Shown piece by piece: positions 1-12,443 of a stretch of DNA of 64,000 nucleotides. The stretch spans positions 1-64,000 of the forward strand of contig QNQO01000503.1 in assembly GCA_003290165.1 (NCBI GenBank), written 5' to 3'. The notes under the pieces were generated by a model. The model saw only the letters and a program-made list of their open reading frames with translations. It did no database searches and was not told the origin of the DNA. Every line of letters begins with the position of its first letter. Within the stretch, counting starts at the first letter, position 1. The translations under genes were made by a program, and so were the position numbers. This stretch comes from Berberis thunbergii (taxonomy: Eukaryota > Streptophyta > Magnoliopsida > Ranunculales > Berberidaceae).

Positions 1-1322
1 AACATGTATGCAGACTAAAAATTTTATTAGTATCAACATTCAATTTAAACATACCATCAGTGGCAACACCCTTTCCCCCACAAATACAATTGTTTTTAGT
101 GATGGTATACATCAACCCATATTATTGAGTAAACCCAGCCTTGTTTATGAGGTAACCAGAAACTAAGTTCTTCTCATCTTTGAAGTATGCAAGACATCCT
201 TCAGGATGAGTCCTTTCAGAGGAAAACTTCAGCTCTACTTCGCCAGTTCTAGCAACAATAGTGAGTGGGAATCACCCAACAACACTTATTCTTGTCCTCA
301 ACTTCAGAATAGGACTTGAACATTTCTCGATTATAGCAGACATGTCGAGAGGCACCAGTGGTCAACCCAACATCCCTCGGATCCACCAACAAAGTTGATC
401 TCAGAGATCATGGCAATATGTTGGTCTTTGGTTAGGTTCGTCTGCGGAGCAGGATGAGATCCATTCGGTAGTTCCTGGCCAGTTACAAGTATAACATAGG
501 AACTGTGATGATTCATTTCTTGAGGGGTGTTTTTGTCCATTCTGATTTTGCGAGGGATTTTGATTATGTTGGTTGCGGTTCTGGTTGTTTCCGGTTATGA
601 TAATTCTGATTGTTTCGATTTTATTGTGACTCTGATTTTTTCATAGTCTTTCCACCGGTTTCAGAGCCACAGGGGTGGATTTCTTCGGGTTAGAAATAAT
701 CAGAATTTCATCTTTCTGATCTTGTTTCTGGGTTTCCTCCTCAATCCGAATTCGAGTAATTAGACTTTCCAGAGAGAACTCTTTGGTTTTATGCCTAAGT
801 GCATTCTTAAATTCTTTCCAGCTAGGGGCAATTTATCTATCACAACAGCTACTTGAAATTGCTCATCTAAGGTCATGCCTTCAAATATGATTTCATGAAC
901 AATTTTCTGTAGCTCGTGAGATTGGATTTCCACGGACTTGTCATCAGTCATTTGGTATTTCAGATAACGACTGACGACATATTTTTTGTGCCAGCATCCT
1001 CAGTGTCATATTTTTCCTAAGGGCTTCCCAAATATCCTTAGCAGTTTTTTTCAGAATAGTAATAATCATACAATTCATTCAGACAAACCATTCAGAATAA
1101 AATTCTTACACAAGAAGTCATTTTCTATTCAACAATCTAGTTCCTTAGTGCGGGTTTCATCATGTTCAGCAGGTAATTCGGGTTTTTCAGCATTACAGAT
1201 ATAAGCGACTTTTTGTGTAGTTAAGAAAAACAACATTTTTTGTCTTCATCTTTTAAGGTGTTGACCTTCAAAATGAAAGGGCTTGTTTAGGTCCTTAGCA
1301 GCAAGTTCAGTAATAGTAGACA
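1..1322 (-). pseudogene. Ty1/Copia gag-protease fragment, broken
   Basis: Reading leftwards from an ATG at 1320-1322, the translation begins MSTITELAAKDLNKPF, a typical Copia gag N-terminus. A gag block with LQKIVHEIIFEGMTLDEQF lies at 760-951. The region before the protease site (SEINFVGGSEGCWVD) lies at 331-540, after which the frame is lost; the sequence below 330 still resembles the protease to pre-integrase part in shifted frames. It is an old relic with several frameshifts, cut off by the window edge on the downstream side. Its upstream side is interrupted at 1487 by an unrelated LTR. The family assignment is from recognisable gag and protease-site patterns; no full ORF survives. Confidence 0.75.
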
Positions 1323-1486
1323 TGGCAGATATGTTATCGTCTTAAAATTGTTGGAAATATGAATGTTGCAAATTAAAACAGGAACGAAGTTACCCGATTT
1401 TCTCGAGTTAAGTCGCAGACTAGGTCAGTCTCTTTAAGACATTTTGCGGCTTTGCCCAAGATTGTGCAAGCAGTATGAAAAGCCCC

Positions 1487-2640
1487 TGATATTCACATAA
1501 TTATTACATAATTAATATATTCCTTAATTTATATATGTTAGTGGTTTCGATTATTATATTTTATAGTAATTATTTCGTTTTCATGTCTTTGTAGGAATTT
1601 GAGCGTGAATGATGAAATCGTATTAAGGCGATAATTTAAGGAATGACAATTGGTCGATTCTAGCGGTGGTACAAAGTAGATGGTCACATATCTAAACTCT
1701 TAAACCCAAAACCAAGCCATAACTTAAACCCAAAACCTAACCCATAAACCCAAACCCAATGCCAAGCCCAAGCAAACCCAAATAATATTATCCCAATTAT
1801 CCCATATTTAGTTTTGATTTTTTTTTCCTTAAATCACTCATTGAATCCTCTCCTTAACTTGTCCATATTTATTTTTTGCTAATTCTCTATAAATACAAAA
1901 ATTTAATTAATAAGAAAGGGGAGGAAGAGAAGGGAAAAGAAAATATTACAGAAAATCAATGCCTCTTCCTCACACAGTGATTCTCATCACCATCACCACC
2001 TCCCTCCGCCACTACCCACCACACAAAACAGGGGCGTGACAACCCTGTTTCACGTTACAAACCTCACCTCGCCACCGAAACAGACCACCACCCTCTCTGT
2101 CCAGAGCACAGCCGCCACCACCATCTCCCTGTCCTTCTCTCTGTTTCATCATCCACACCACCACCATCACCCGAGCACCACCACCACGCCCACAGAGCAG
2201 AGGAGAAACAGGGAGCAAGTCCTTGTTTTCCTCCCTAGCAGCCGCCCTCCTTTCTGTTTTCTTTTCTTCTCCACGGTCTCCCCCTCCTCCCACTTCTCTC
2301 TCTCTCTGCCTCCTACATCACAACAGACCACAAACCCATGCCATCAGCAGCCATGAAATAGAGCTCACAACAGAGCACCACCACTCCTCTCCTTCTCGTT
2401 GTTTCGTTATCTTGTTGTTTTCCTCATCCTTTCTTTGTCTTCTTGCAGGTACCGGAGCCAGTTGGGGAGAAGAGAACGCTCGCGAGGAGCAAAGTAGCAG
2501 CGGCGGAGCAGGGGGCGTCGCGCTGGAGACGAAGGCAGAGCCCGCGCGACTTTGGCTGGAGAAACTGAATTTCCAAATCAGTTTTGGCAATTATTTGCAC
2601 CTCGAGATTCTGTAAGAGCCACCACAGTAAAGATTGGGTC
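1487..2640 (+). repeat. Truncated LTR of the Athila-type family
   Basis: It begins TGATATTCACATAATTATTA and follows the LTRs at 43327 and 54556: the same AT-rich start, the 'tttgtaggaatttgagcg' block, the 'tcgattctagcggtggtac' block, a CT- and CAC-rich middle, and the 'ttgcaggtaccggagcc' to 'ctgtaagagccaccac' block. Homology stops near 2640, so the last roughly 700 bp of the LTR are missing. It is more diverged than the two LTRs of the large element and is an older copy. Open frames inside (2036-2356 and 2223-2615) are low-complexity and are not genes. Confidence 0.8.
1887..1895 (+). promoter_or_regulatory. LTR TATA box candidate
   Basis: CTATAAATA lies in the truncated LTR between the AT-rich U3-like part and the CT-rich part, where a core promoter would be expected. 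This is inferred from position only. Confidence 0.4.
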
Positions 2641-3767
2641 TTCTTCTCTTCAGCAAATAAGATATTTCTTTTCTTCAGCAAATAATATTTTTTTTTTTTT
2701 CAAATAAAAATTTCAGCAAAAAGAATTGTTTCATTTTGAAATGGCCAGACCCGATTTTCCCAAATGCGGCAGTGTGCGTGACCAACATTGGTCTAACTCT
2801 TTCCTCTATCACCATCCTTATTAACTCCTCCACAATGAGTTACTTAAAAGAAATGAGACTAAATAATAGAGATAGAGTTTCAAAATTAATAAACCATTTT
2901 TGTTTTAAATATTCAAACTCATGTTTCAACAATCAACCTTATAGAGAACAATTATTTGTCGACTGAATCTGCAGGTTGCCATGAGAGTGTCAATGGAACC
3001 TACTGTATGAGGGGCCAACTGATTCATCCATTGGATATTGAGAGATTAGTTTATAGAGCTTCTACTTGTGTCAAGAGTCATAAAAGCACAACTTGTAATT
3101 TCCTAGATTATTCTAGTATGTTGATAGCAGGTAAAATCTAAAGGTCACTTTGTTAATGAGTAATCAGAAAGTATATTTTTGTAGACGAGTCCGTAAACTA
3201 TAGAAGATCAAGTATCTCTTTTTCTCTATGTTTAGTGTATCTTCTCACTTAAAAAAAATGTTTCGAAGAATGAATAGATGCTACCAACTTGTGCTTATCA
3301 AACAAACTTGCTAGCCTTTTCCATCTCATTTTCATTCTATACTTAAAATAAAATTGTTATACCACCAATTCTAGTACAAGCACTATCAAGTATGCTCAAA
3401 ACCCTGTTCCAATTTTTGATAGAGAAAGCTACACTTCTGAATTATCGCTCTAGAAGAAGGATGTGAAATTTTGGAATCACACTGATGGTCATCTCTAGTT
3501 TACATCTTGAGTTTGGTCATAAGTAGGAACCCAATACAGTGTCTTATCATATAGATCCACAATGGGTCAGTAAATCGATCAAGCAATTATTCAATCCAAA
3601 TGTCTTATCCTCAACAGGTACCATGACCGATGATCAAACGCCTAAGGGTGCTCAGTCCTACAAATTCTTCTGTATCCACACTGCAATCCCGGCTCTAATT
3701 CAAACTCCGATTCCTTCCTCTCCATTCATTATTTCCAGCATCTCCCAACTACAGTACAGTGTGTCCA
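2641..3767. other. Non-coding stretch, no gene recognised
   Basis: AT-rich sequence between the truncated LTR and the Copia element. The short open frames at 2736-2966, 2956-3141 and 3539-3796 match nothing I recognise and lack an exon pattern. 'cttcagcaaata' occurs twice near 2650-2690, next to a T run. Confidence 0.5.
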
Positions 3768-3974
3768 TGTTTAATGTAACAAACACAAACAGCTAGTCAA
3801 TACTGTTAGCTAGTTTGTTAGTATGATAAGCCAGTCAACATTGTTAGTAATACGGTTAACAAGTTTGTTAGTTTGTTAATCAGAAGGCTATATATAAGTG
3901 CCTCTTCATGTACACTTTTACAATGAAATGTAATAGAGAATTCTTCAGAGTCATTTCTGTTTCAGATCTTAACA
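3768..3974 (+). repeat. 5' LTR of Copia element
   Basis: Starts TGTTTAATGTAACAAACAC and ends GATCTTAACA. It contains a TATA box (CTATATATAAG at 3888-3898). It pairs with 8612-8818. Confidence 0.9.
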
Positions 3975-3986
3975 TGGTATCAGAGT
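3975..3986 (+). other. Primer-binding site, initiator tRNA-Met
   Basis: TGGTATCAGAGT follows the LTR directly and matches the standard initiator-Met primer site (TGGTATCAGAGC) except at the last base. Confidence 0.85.
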
Positions 3987-4080
3987 CATTTGATTTTTCT
4001 ATTTTCTTTAGAAGTTAAACATGTTCTTTCTTTTCAATCGTCTTCATCATTGATGAGTTCAACCTTCCGTAGTAATATCA

Positions 4081-5010
4081 ATGGCAGATTCAACTTCATC
4101 TTCTAGTGCTGCCTCACTTGCAAATCCAAGAATGACAGAGTCCAAACCAGTTGTGTTTACTCATGTTCTATCTGTAAAACTTGATAAACACAACTATTTG
4201 TTGTGGAAGCAGCAAGTGTTGGCCACAATCAAAGGTCATAAACTTCAGAGATTCATTGAAAATGATTCATTTCCACCAAGGTTTCTATCGACTGAAGATC
4301 AAGAAAAATGGATTTATCAACACAGAGTCCATCAACTGGGAACAACAAGATCAACTGTTGTTTTCATGGTTTCTTTCTTCTATGACTCAACCTTTGCTCA
4401 CAAGATTAGTTGGCTGTGACACTTCTGAACAGGTTTGGCAAACTCTTGAAACATACTTCAACTCTCAAACCATAGCCAAAGTCTCCCAGTTCAGAACTCA
4501 GTTGCAGAATTTCAAGAAAAGAAATCTTTCAATCAATGATTATCTACTAAAATTGAAATCCATCATAGATCAACTAGCTTCCGTAGGATATCCACTTTCG
4601 TCAAGAGATCATATCAATGCAATCTTTGATGGATTACCACAAGCATATGACACTTTTATAATCTCAGTCAGTTCCAGATCTGATGTCTATAGCATTGCAA
4701 AAGTTAAATCCTTGTTACTAGCTCAAGAGACAAGGATTGAAAGATATTGGAAGGATCTTGACATTTCTAGCTCTATAAATGTTGCTCAGACTTCGTACAG
4801 GCCATCACCAAGATCGTTTGTCTCCAATTCATCTAGAGGAGCAAGGTTTCCATCAAGAGGAGGAGGAAGGTTTTGGTTCTGGGAGAGGTTTTAAGCAATC
4901 TGGTTATCAGGCTAGTTATCAGTCTGGAAATAAACCACAATGCCAAATCTGTGGCAAGCTAGGCCATCTAGCTATAAAGTGTTATCACAGGTTTGATACA
5001 AATGTGTCAA
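4081..5010 (+). pseudogene. Copia gag with two frameshifts
   Basis: The ATG at 4081 opens a frame starting MADSTSSSSAASLANPRM, followed by the gag block 'KLDKHNYLLWKQQVLATI'. The frame shifts near 4330, continues with 'LNSQTIAKVSQFRTQLQNF'-type gag sequence to about 4870, and shifts again. The third frame carries the nucleocapsid zinc knuckle CQICGKLGHLAIKC (CX2CX4HX4C) at about 4941-4982. Gag would package element RNA; this copy cannot make it in one piece. The third frame is continuous with pol. Confidence 0.85.
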
Positions 5011-8000
5011 ACTACTGGAACTCACCATCCAGTACACCCTCTCAGACAAGTTCAGCTCCTCACCAAGCTTATTCTGTTTCCAGTCAAGCTTGCCCATCTG
5101 CTTATGGTCAGCATATTCCTCATTCTTGGGGTTCTGCATCTCAGTTGCCACTGCAATCACATGGTGTATCTTCATCAGTAGATCATAGATGGTATCCGGA
5201 TTCTGGAGCAACTGATCATTGCACACCGTTTCCTCAGAATTTGTCAACATCAATGCCATATCAGGGTAATGAACAAATACATGTTGGCAATGGATCGGCT
5301 CTACAAATACAAAATGTTGGTCAGTCTCTTTTACACTCTTCAAATTCCTCTAGACCACTGCTTCTCAAAAACATACTTCAAGTACCAAAATTAACTAAAA
5401 ACCTACTTAGTGTTTCAAGATTTGCTAGAGATAATAGATTCTTCTTTGAATTTCATCCTGACTTCTGTTTTGTCAAGGATCAGGACACCAGACAAGTCCT
5501 CTTGGAAGGGAGACTTAACAAAGGTCTTTATGTTTTCCCATCTATGACACTTGATACCCGCAATCCAGTGTCTTCTTCCAGTTCTTGTAATACAGTGTCA
5601 TCTTCAAGTTCTTGCAATGCAATGTCTTCTTCAAGTTCAAGTTCTACTGGTGATACTTCATCACATTCAGTTCAAACAATCACATCTGATTCTTCTTCTT
5701 CTTTGTTGCATCTCTGGCATGCTCGCCTTGGGCATCCTTTCTTTTCACTTGTGCAAAAGTTACTTGCTAAGTGTAACATTTCTGTTTCTCACAAAAATAA
5801 AGAACTGTGTACTTCACGTTGTTTAGGAAAGATACACAAGTTTCCATTTTCGTCTTCTTCTACTGTATTCGATAAGCCATTAGAACTTATACATACTGAT
5901 CTTTGGGGTCCTGCTTCCACTATATCTTCCAATGGTTATCGATATTATATTCATTTCATCGATGCTTTTAGTCGGTTTACTTGGGTATACTTCTTAAGAA
6001 ACAAGTCTGATGCTTATTCTACTTTTATCAAGTTTAAGTCTCAAGTTGAATTAGAATTTGGTCTCCCAATCAAATGTATTCAGTCTAATTGGGGAGGTGA
6101 GTATAGATCTTTCTCAACTTTTCTATCTCAGCATGGCATCGGTCATAGGTTGGCATGTCCTACCACTCATCAACAAAATGGAATTGCTGAGAGAAAACAC
6201 AGACACATCATTGAGTCTACGTTAACCCTTATTGCTCATGCCTCTCTTCCTATGAAATTTTGGGATGAGGTTGTTCGGACGTCAGTTTACCTACTCAATC
6301 GAGTCTCTTCTACTGTGTTGAATGGATTATCTCCATTCGAGAAGTTATATAAAAAGCTTCCTGATTATACCTGTCTAAAAGTTTTTGGTTGTTCTTGCTT
6401 TCCAAACAAAAGACCTTACAATGCACACAAGCTTCAATTCAAGTCAGTGGAGTGCACTTTTCTTGGGTATAGCCTACAACACAAAGGATATAAGTGTTTG
6501 TCTCCAACTGGTAGGGGTCTTTATTTCCAGAAATGTCATCTTCAATGAACTCTTTTTCCCATATTCTAAACAGCAGTCTCAGTCCTCATTACCTCTTCTC
6601 TCTTCCTCTGCTTCTACTCCTGCACGTATATCTAGAGTGTCTACTGGTGGTCCTATGAATACTATTAGTAGTGATCCTATATGTGAAACTAATGGTCAAA
6701 CTACTGGTTCCCCAAATAGTCATACTGGTGACAATGCAATGTCTCCTGGATTTACTGGTGGTCAGCACAGAGGCATGTCTGATGCTCAGCATACTAGTCA
6801 GCAAAATCGTGATCAGCATATTCTTCAGCAAAATGGTCTTTCTGATGGGCATTTAACTGGTCATACTGGGGACAATACTGATCTTACCAGTGGTCAGTAC
6901 AAAGGTCTTACTAATGCTCAGACAAATGGTCAACATAATGGTCAGAACAATGTTCAGAATACTCATCAGCAACAATGTCTACATGATGTCTCTACTCCTA
7001 ATCCTAGTCATCCAATGGTAACTAGGTCCAAAGATGGTATCTATAAACCTAAAGTGTATATGGCATCTGCTGAACCATCGAGTTTGAATGAAGCTCTGGA
7101 CACACCTCATTGGTGTGAGGCTATGCAAGTTGAATATCTAGCATTGATCATAAATAACACATGGTCACTAGTAGACCTTCCTTCACATAGATCAGTCGTT
7201 GGCTGTAAGTGGATATTCAAAGTAAAGGAGAATTCTGATGGCACCATCCATAAATATAAAGCTCGCTTAGTGGCTCAAGGCTTTCAACAGTTAGAAGGTT
7301 TTGATTTTGATGAAACATTCAGTCCGGTGGTTAAACCACCTACCATTAGAGTGGTTCTTTCAGCAGCTCTCACATTTGGATGGAAAGTTGTTCAGTTAGA
7401 TGTCAACAATGCTTTCTTAAATGGTGAGTTGTTAGAGGAGGTCGACATGATGCAACCTCCTGGATTTGTCGATCCATCACGACCCAGAGCTGTGTGCAAA
7501 CTTGTCAAGGCGTTATATGGTTTGAAACAAGCGCCTCGAGCATGGTTTGATAAACTTCAACATACTCTATTTCAGTTTGGCTTTATTTCTGCTAAGTCAG
7601 ACTTTTCTCTATTCATTAGACATGCTCCTTCTCCCATCTTTCTTCTAGTCTATGTGGATGATATCCTAATTACTGGTGCAAACTCGTCTAATGTAACTTA
7701 GTTAATTCAACAGCTTAATGCTCAGTTTTCATTGAAGGATCTAGGCCTTGTTAATTACTTTCTTGTCATCCAAGTTCAACACTTTGAAAATGGAATGTTT
7801 CTATCTCAGACAAAGTATATTCAGGATCTTCTCTGTCGTGCTAAGATGCAGTTTGCCAAAGGTTTGCCTACACCCATGAGTGGTGGTGAGAAGTTATTTG
7901 CAAAGGGCAGTGATCCTGTTCAAGATGTACACTTGTATAGAAGTATTGTGGGTGTATTGCAATATGTAACTATCACAAAACCAGAACTTCCATATTCTGT

Positions 8001-8657
8001 AAATCGAGTGTGTCAGTTCATGCAAGCTCCCCTGGAATCTCATTGGCGAGTAGTAAAAAGGATTTGAGGTATCTTCAAGCCACATCCAATTTTGGACTTC
8101 AACTTGCTCCTACTCCCTCGTTTAAATTGACTGGGTTTTGTGATGTTGATTGAGCATCTGACCCCAATGACAGAAGGTCTACCTCAGGGTATTGTGTTTA
8201 CTTAGGAACTAATCTCATCTCCTGATCTTCAAAGAAACAAAGTGTTATCTCCAGGAGCAGTACTGAGGCAGAGTATAGGAGTCTGGCCTCAGTTACAGCA
8301 GAGCTTTCCTGGCTTCATTCACTATTCTCTGAACTTAAGCTTCCTTGTGCGCTTCCTACAGTTTGGTGTGATAATAAAAGCACAGTCCTATTGAGTGCCA
8401 ATCCTATTCTTCATGCCAGAACAAAGCACATTGAGTTGGATATATTCTTTGTACGTGAGAAAGTTGCTCGTAAACTACTTCATGTTCTTCACATTTCTGC
8501 TTCAGATCAGATTGCTGATATTTTGACCAAGGCACTTGGAGTTTCTAGATTTCTGTTACTGCATGCCAAACTGGGTGTTGTTGATAGATCCACACTCAGT
8601 TTGAGGGAGGATGTTAATGTAAACAAACACAAACAGCTAGTCAATACTGTTAGCTAG
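5011..8657 (+). pseudogene. Copia pol: protease, integrase, RT, RNase H (broken)
   Basis: Protease active site PDSGATDHC is at about 5200. The integrase zinc domain has HARLGHP, but the paired cysteines read CTSRC where CXXC is expected, consistent with a Cys-to-Arg change. In the catalytic core HTDLWGP and NGIAERK are present, but the second acidic site reads IQSNWGGEY, with Asn in place of Asp. RT has VVQLDVNNAFLNGEL and LLVYVDDI (YVDD). An in-frame TAG lies at 7699-7701, the frame stops near 8065, further stops lie near 8150 and 8221, and the RNase H end ('HARTKHIELDIFFVRE') closes at 8657. The integrase changes suggest loss of function beyond the stop codons. Confidence 0.9.
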
Positions 8658-8818
8658 TTTGTTAGTATGATAAGCTAGTCAACATTGTTCGTAATACGGT
8701 TAACAAGTTTGTTAGTTTGTTAATCAGAAGGCTATATATAAGTGCCTCTTCATGTACACCTTTACAATGAAATGTAATAGAGAATTCTTCGGAGTCATTT
8801 CTGTTTCAGATCTTAACA
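8612..8818 (+). repeat. 3' LTR of Copia element
   Basis: 207 bp, beginning TGTTAATGTAAACAAACAC and ending GATCTTAACA, preceded by a purine tract. Nearly identical to 3768-3974. Confidence 0.9.
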
Positions 8819-9625
8819 ATTAAGTACTTGCTATGTAATAGTGATTTTAACCCAAACAGCTCATTTTGTAAGAAGTTGTAACATCTCAAACCTAAACTCC
8901 TATCTACTTCTTTCATGTAAAAAATAATGCTCTTGGTATTTCTCAATTAAGACAAATAAGCACAAAGAATTGCAGTCCATATAAACAAACATCAGTGCTG
9001 CTGCTTTCCATGGGCTTCTCCGTGTTTGTGTCTTCTTGGCTGTTGGAGAAACCTTTCCCTTGGTATAAAACAGGGGACTTTGTCAAGTGCTTCAAATGGC
9101 TTCCTTCAACAATCTTTAAGGTTTTTTCATTCCTTTTTCTTCTTGATGGCAGTTCTATTATCATTGTTGTGTAATCAAAATTTTGGATTTCTGTGTTTTG
9201 TGGTCTTTATTGTAAACGTGTTTAATAACTCGAAATATGCACAATTGCTTTTACAACCCCCCATTGTTTTCTTCTATGGCAAAACTCTTCACCATGGAGG
9301 GGTTCTGTGAGAAACTTTGTTTGCACATAAGTGAACACTTTAGTTGAGAAAAACTTTCATAACATTGGATTCTTCCCAAACTTCACACGAAAACTTGACA
9401 TGTTATAAGCTAGGATTTAGATACCATGTATATAGTATTATGGCAAAAAAAAAAAAAAAAAAAATAGTTAACTCATCATCGCATAATGAACATTTAGAGC
9501 GTCAAAAACATGGGCAAACCACATGCATCCCATACAAAACTGGGCTAACTGTTGCCATCCCATCTTCCATGCTGCCTTCAGGCAGAAATGCTTCATCTTC
9601 GACCTAAGTTAACGAACAACTCAAG
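8819..9625. other. Intergenic, downstream of the kinase gene
   Basis: No coding pattern recognised. It includes an A20 run at about 9444-9463. The left part probably holds the 3' untranslated region of the minus-strand kinase gene; short open frames at 8943-9164 and 9026-9310 have no recognisable homology. Confidence 0.5.
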
Positions 9626-12352
9626 CTATCTCCCACTATGCAGGGAATGCATCACTTGATCCCGCATGCTATCATATCCCCCACTGCTCCCATGATAACC
9701 TATTGATTCATTTAACAAAGAAGAACTTTCTTCGGGATACTTTTCAACCCATGTGTGTTTCTCGTCAGTGATTCTTATTATTCCCTCTAGTTCCATTTCT
9801 ACTTCCTTCATCGTCGGTCGTTCTTCACCATTCAACCCTAAACATTGTCTTGCAAGATTAGCTACTTCTTTTATTTGCTCACTGTCCCCCTCGATCACAA
9901 CCCGATGCTCAAGAATCTCAAACAGACAATTCTTTCTCAATGAAGAAACAAAGAACATAGCTAGATTTCTCTCTTCTTCAGGTTTTGTGAAAGATAAAGC
10001 TTGTCTTCCAGTTAACAACTCCACAAGAACAACACCAAAGCTATAAACATCACTCTTATCTGTCAACAAGCTTGTCTGCAAGTACTCTGGGTCTAGATAC
10101 CCCATAGTCCCCTGTACTAAAGTAGATAGTTGGGATTCATCCAAAGCACCCAACCTCGAAGCTCCAAAATCCGCTACCTTTGCAATATAGCAATCGTCTA
10201 AGAGTATGTTGGTCGACTTAATGTCCCTGTGAATGATAGGTTGAGAAGCTGAAGAGTGTAAATATGCTAGAGCTCCAGCAGTTTCTGCAGCTATCTTCAA
10301 GCGGTTGCTCCACGACATAGTGTACTTGAACTCATCCTCGTGGATGTGGTGGAACAGAGTTCCATTACTGATGAACTCGTAAACTAATAAGGGAACTTCG
10401 GTCTCCAAACAACAACCCAACAGCCTTACCACATTTCTATGGTTGATCTGGGAAAGAATGAGAACCTCATTGATAAATTGCTCAACTTGTTCCTTGTCTA
10501 TTACCATTGATTTCTTAATAGCAACAATTCTTCCATCAGATAAAATTCCCTTGTAGACTGTGCCATAGCCTCCTCGCCCAAGTATCCGAGTCTCATGATA
10601 GTTTTCTGTTGCTGCTTTAAGCTCTTCAGAAGTGAAAACTTTGGTTGTCTCAACGGAGCGTTGATTTGAAGAGAGCTTCTGTTGCAAAAGTAGGCCCCCA
10701 TTTTGATAGAAGAACTTCTCTCTGAGTTTGATTAGTTTTCTTCGCTGGAGACCCCAGTATATCCAAGTAGTACCAAATAGTAGAAACAAGAAACCGAAGC
10801 CAATACCTGCAGAAAATGGGAATGAAGCTAAGGATTCTCTGATCAAAAGTATGCTCACACTATTGAATGCAAATCTTTCTGTGAAAAAACTTGTATGTTT
10901 TCTAACTGCAATCAACTAGGATTTGCTTTGTCTCAACACCTAACTTTTTTTACTAACAACTCATACCACTATTGAGGTTTATAACTTAAGATCTTTGCTG
11001 ATTACACAGTTGCTCTGCCAGAGATAATAATCATACATGAAATGAAAAAATACAAGAGTATTACCTAAGGTGATTTGAGTAACAGGTTTCGCATTGGAAT
11101 GGGTGGTACTTGTACAACCAGATCCTCCTCTTTTTCCATCACCAAGTTGTTCCACTGGACAAGAGCACGTGTAACTCCCTGGTATATTGGTACAAATCCC
11201 GACACAGGGTTTACTTTCTGAATTGTCGTTACACTCGTCAATATCTGCAAGCCCAAATTCAAAAAGATTAATCATCAACATAGCTTACCAAAACTGTAGA
11301 AAAATTAAGTATCAAGGATAGCTTCAGAAAGCCTCTAGACTGAGGAATACACTGACTTTTGTACTAAAAATGAATGCATACTAGCTTTGAGACCATTTGT
11401 AATCACGAATTCAAAAATATCAGAGAATCTGAATTCTAGAATTTGATCTGAAATTAAGATAAATTATACCTTGGCATCCGAGATAAGGATTTCCTTCGTA
11501 ACCATTATTGCAGTGGCAAAGATATCCAGGACCGTTGTTGGAGTCAGAACAAAAGCTATTCACTCCACAAGCATATTTGTCAGGATCTCCTCTTTGTGCT
11601 TGCGAGCATGTGACATTCCCAATAGCCCAATCCAACACAACTGGAGCTGAAGGCAGACTCTGATAATTGTATTTGACTCTTTGAGTAAAATTCCATAAGT
11701 CTGAAACATAGAACTCGAACCACTCTGCATCAGCCAAGAAAGCAAAGCTGCATGGGTTAAAGCGCCGTGATTGGCTATGATTTCTAAAGCTCTTAAGTGT
11801 TACATTTAAACTAGTAACATCTTTTGGTATTGCAGTTTGACAACACCCAATTGCAGAGCATGATCCATTGTTAACACTCCTTCTGTCCCTACAAAACGAA
11901 ACACACCCGCTCTGAAATCCTTTGTTCGTATCATCTGATATGAAGGCTTGTGTGTCACAACCAATAGCCGTGAACTTATTTCGTATGTCTGAAAATCTGA
12001 ACCCATCTTTGAGTCGAAGCTGCACATTGTAGGACAAGGATTGAATAGCGTCTCTGTCGTAGCAATCAACAGTCACCCATATGATTATAGTCATCTGGCC
12101 TTGCGTAGATATGTTTAGAATAGGTGTTGATTTATCTCCTAACATGAATAGTAAAGGAGGGTCATAGGTGGTGTTGCAGAATAGCTTGAACTTTGGATCT
12201 GCAATGAAACAGTTTGGATCATGTCCAAGACCGAATGGGTACGGAATGGTAACATTTCCACAAGTTTGTTGGCAGCCCAGCTTGGTTTGAGATAAAGATG
12301 AAACTGCCATTGAGGACAGAACCATGAGGTGACCCAACACTACCCAAAGCAT
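9626..12352 (-). CDS. Wall-associated receptor-like kinase (WAK/WAKL)
   Basis: Three exons read leftwards: 12352-11470, 11244-11065 and 10806-9626. All junctions are GT-AG and in phase, giving 747 aa. Exon 1 has a signal peptide ([20 protein letters not shown]), the galacturonan-binding WAK domain with [13 protein letters not shown], and a Cys-rich end ([19 protein letters not shown]). Exon 2 is a calcium-binding EGF module starting DIDECND. Exon 3 has a membrane span at about residues 355-374 and a kinase domain: [11 protein letters not shown] near 431, catalytic Lys near 452, HRDIKSTN near 547, DFGASR near 567 and [10 protein letters not shown]. With HRD present it is an RD kinase, expected active. 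WAKs sit in the plasma membrane, bind pectin or its fragments, and signal in wall sensing and defence. The three-exon layout and the length are normal for the family. The start is the first ATG before the signal peptide. Confidence 0.95.
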
Positions 12353-12433
12353 TCTTGCAATTGTTCTGTTCCGATCAAAGAAAAGATTTCTTGGACAGTT
12401 ACGAAGATGTTCACTGTATGATACAATTAATCT

Positions 12434-12443
12434 CTATATATAG
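12434..12443 (-). promoter_or_regulatory. TATA box of the WAK gene
   Basis: CTATATATAG (its own reverse complement) lies about 82 bp upstream of the kinase start codon, a normal distance for a plant core promoter with a short leader. No other site was assigned. Confidence 0.6.

Larger units (their letters stand above)
3768..8818 (+). mobile_element. Ty1/Copia retrotransposon (Ale/Retrofit-like), decayed
   Basis: A structurally complete element of 5051 bp: 207-bp LTRs at both ends, a primer-binding site directly after the 5' LTR, gag, protease, integrase, reverse transcriptase and RNase H in Copia order, and a purine tract (ttgagggagga) directly before the 3' LTR. I count about six differences between the LTRs, so the insertion is fairly recent, yet the coding region has at least two gag frameshifts and several pol stops. 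No 5-bp target duplication is visible (gtcca on the left, attaa on the right), which suggests mutation or exchange between elements. The clade is inferred from domain style and the 'VTRSKDGIYKPK' motif before RT. Confidence 0.9.

Noticed and set aside
1690..1780. Telomere-like AAACCC runs
   Set aside because: The units vary (AAACCCAAAACC, AAACCCAAACCC) and belong to the U3-like part of the LTR; no regular AAACCCT repeat.
2012..2681. Several open frames of 85-130 codons on both strands
   Set aside because: They lie in the CT- and CAC-rich part of an LTR, translate to low-complexity Ser/Pro/His or Gly/Glu/Arg text, and are not conserved in frame between the LTR copies.
9444..9463. A20 run as a LINE or SINE tail
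   Set aside because: No 3' element sequence precedes it and no target duplication was found.
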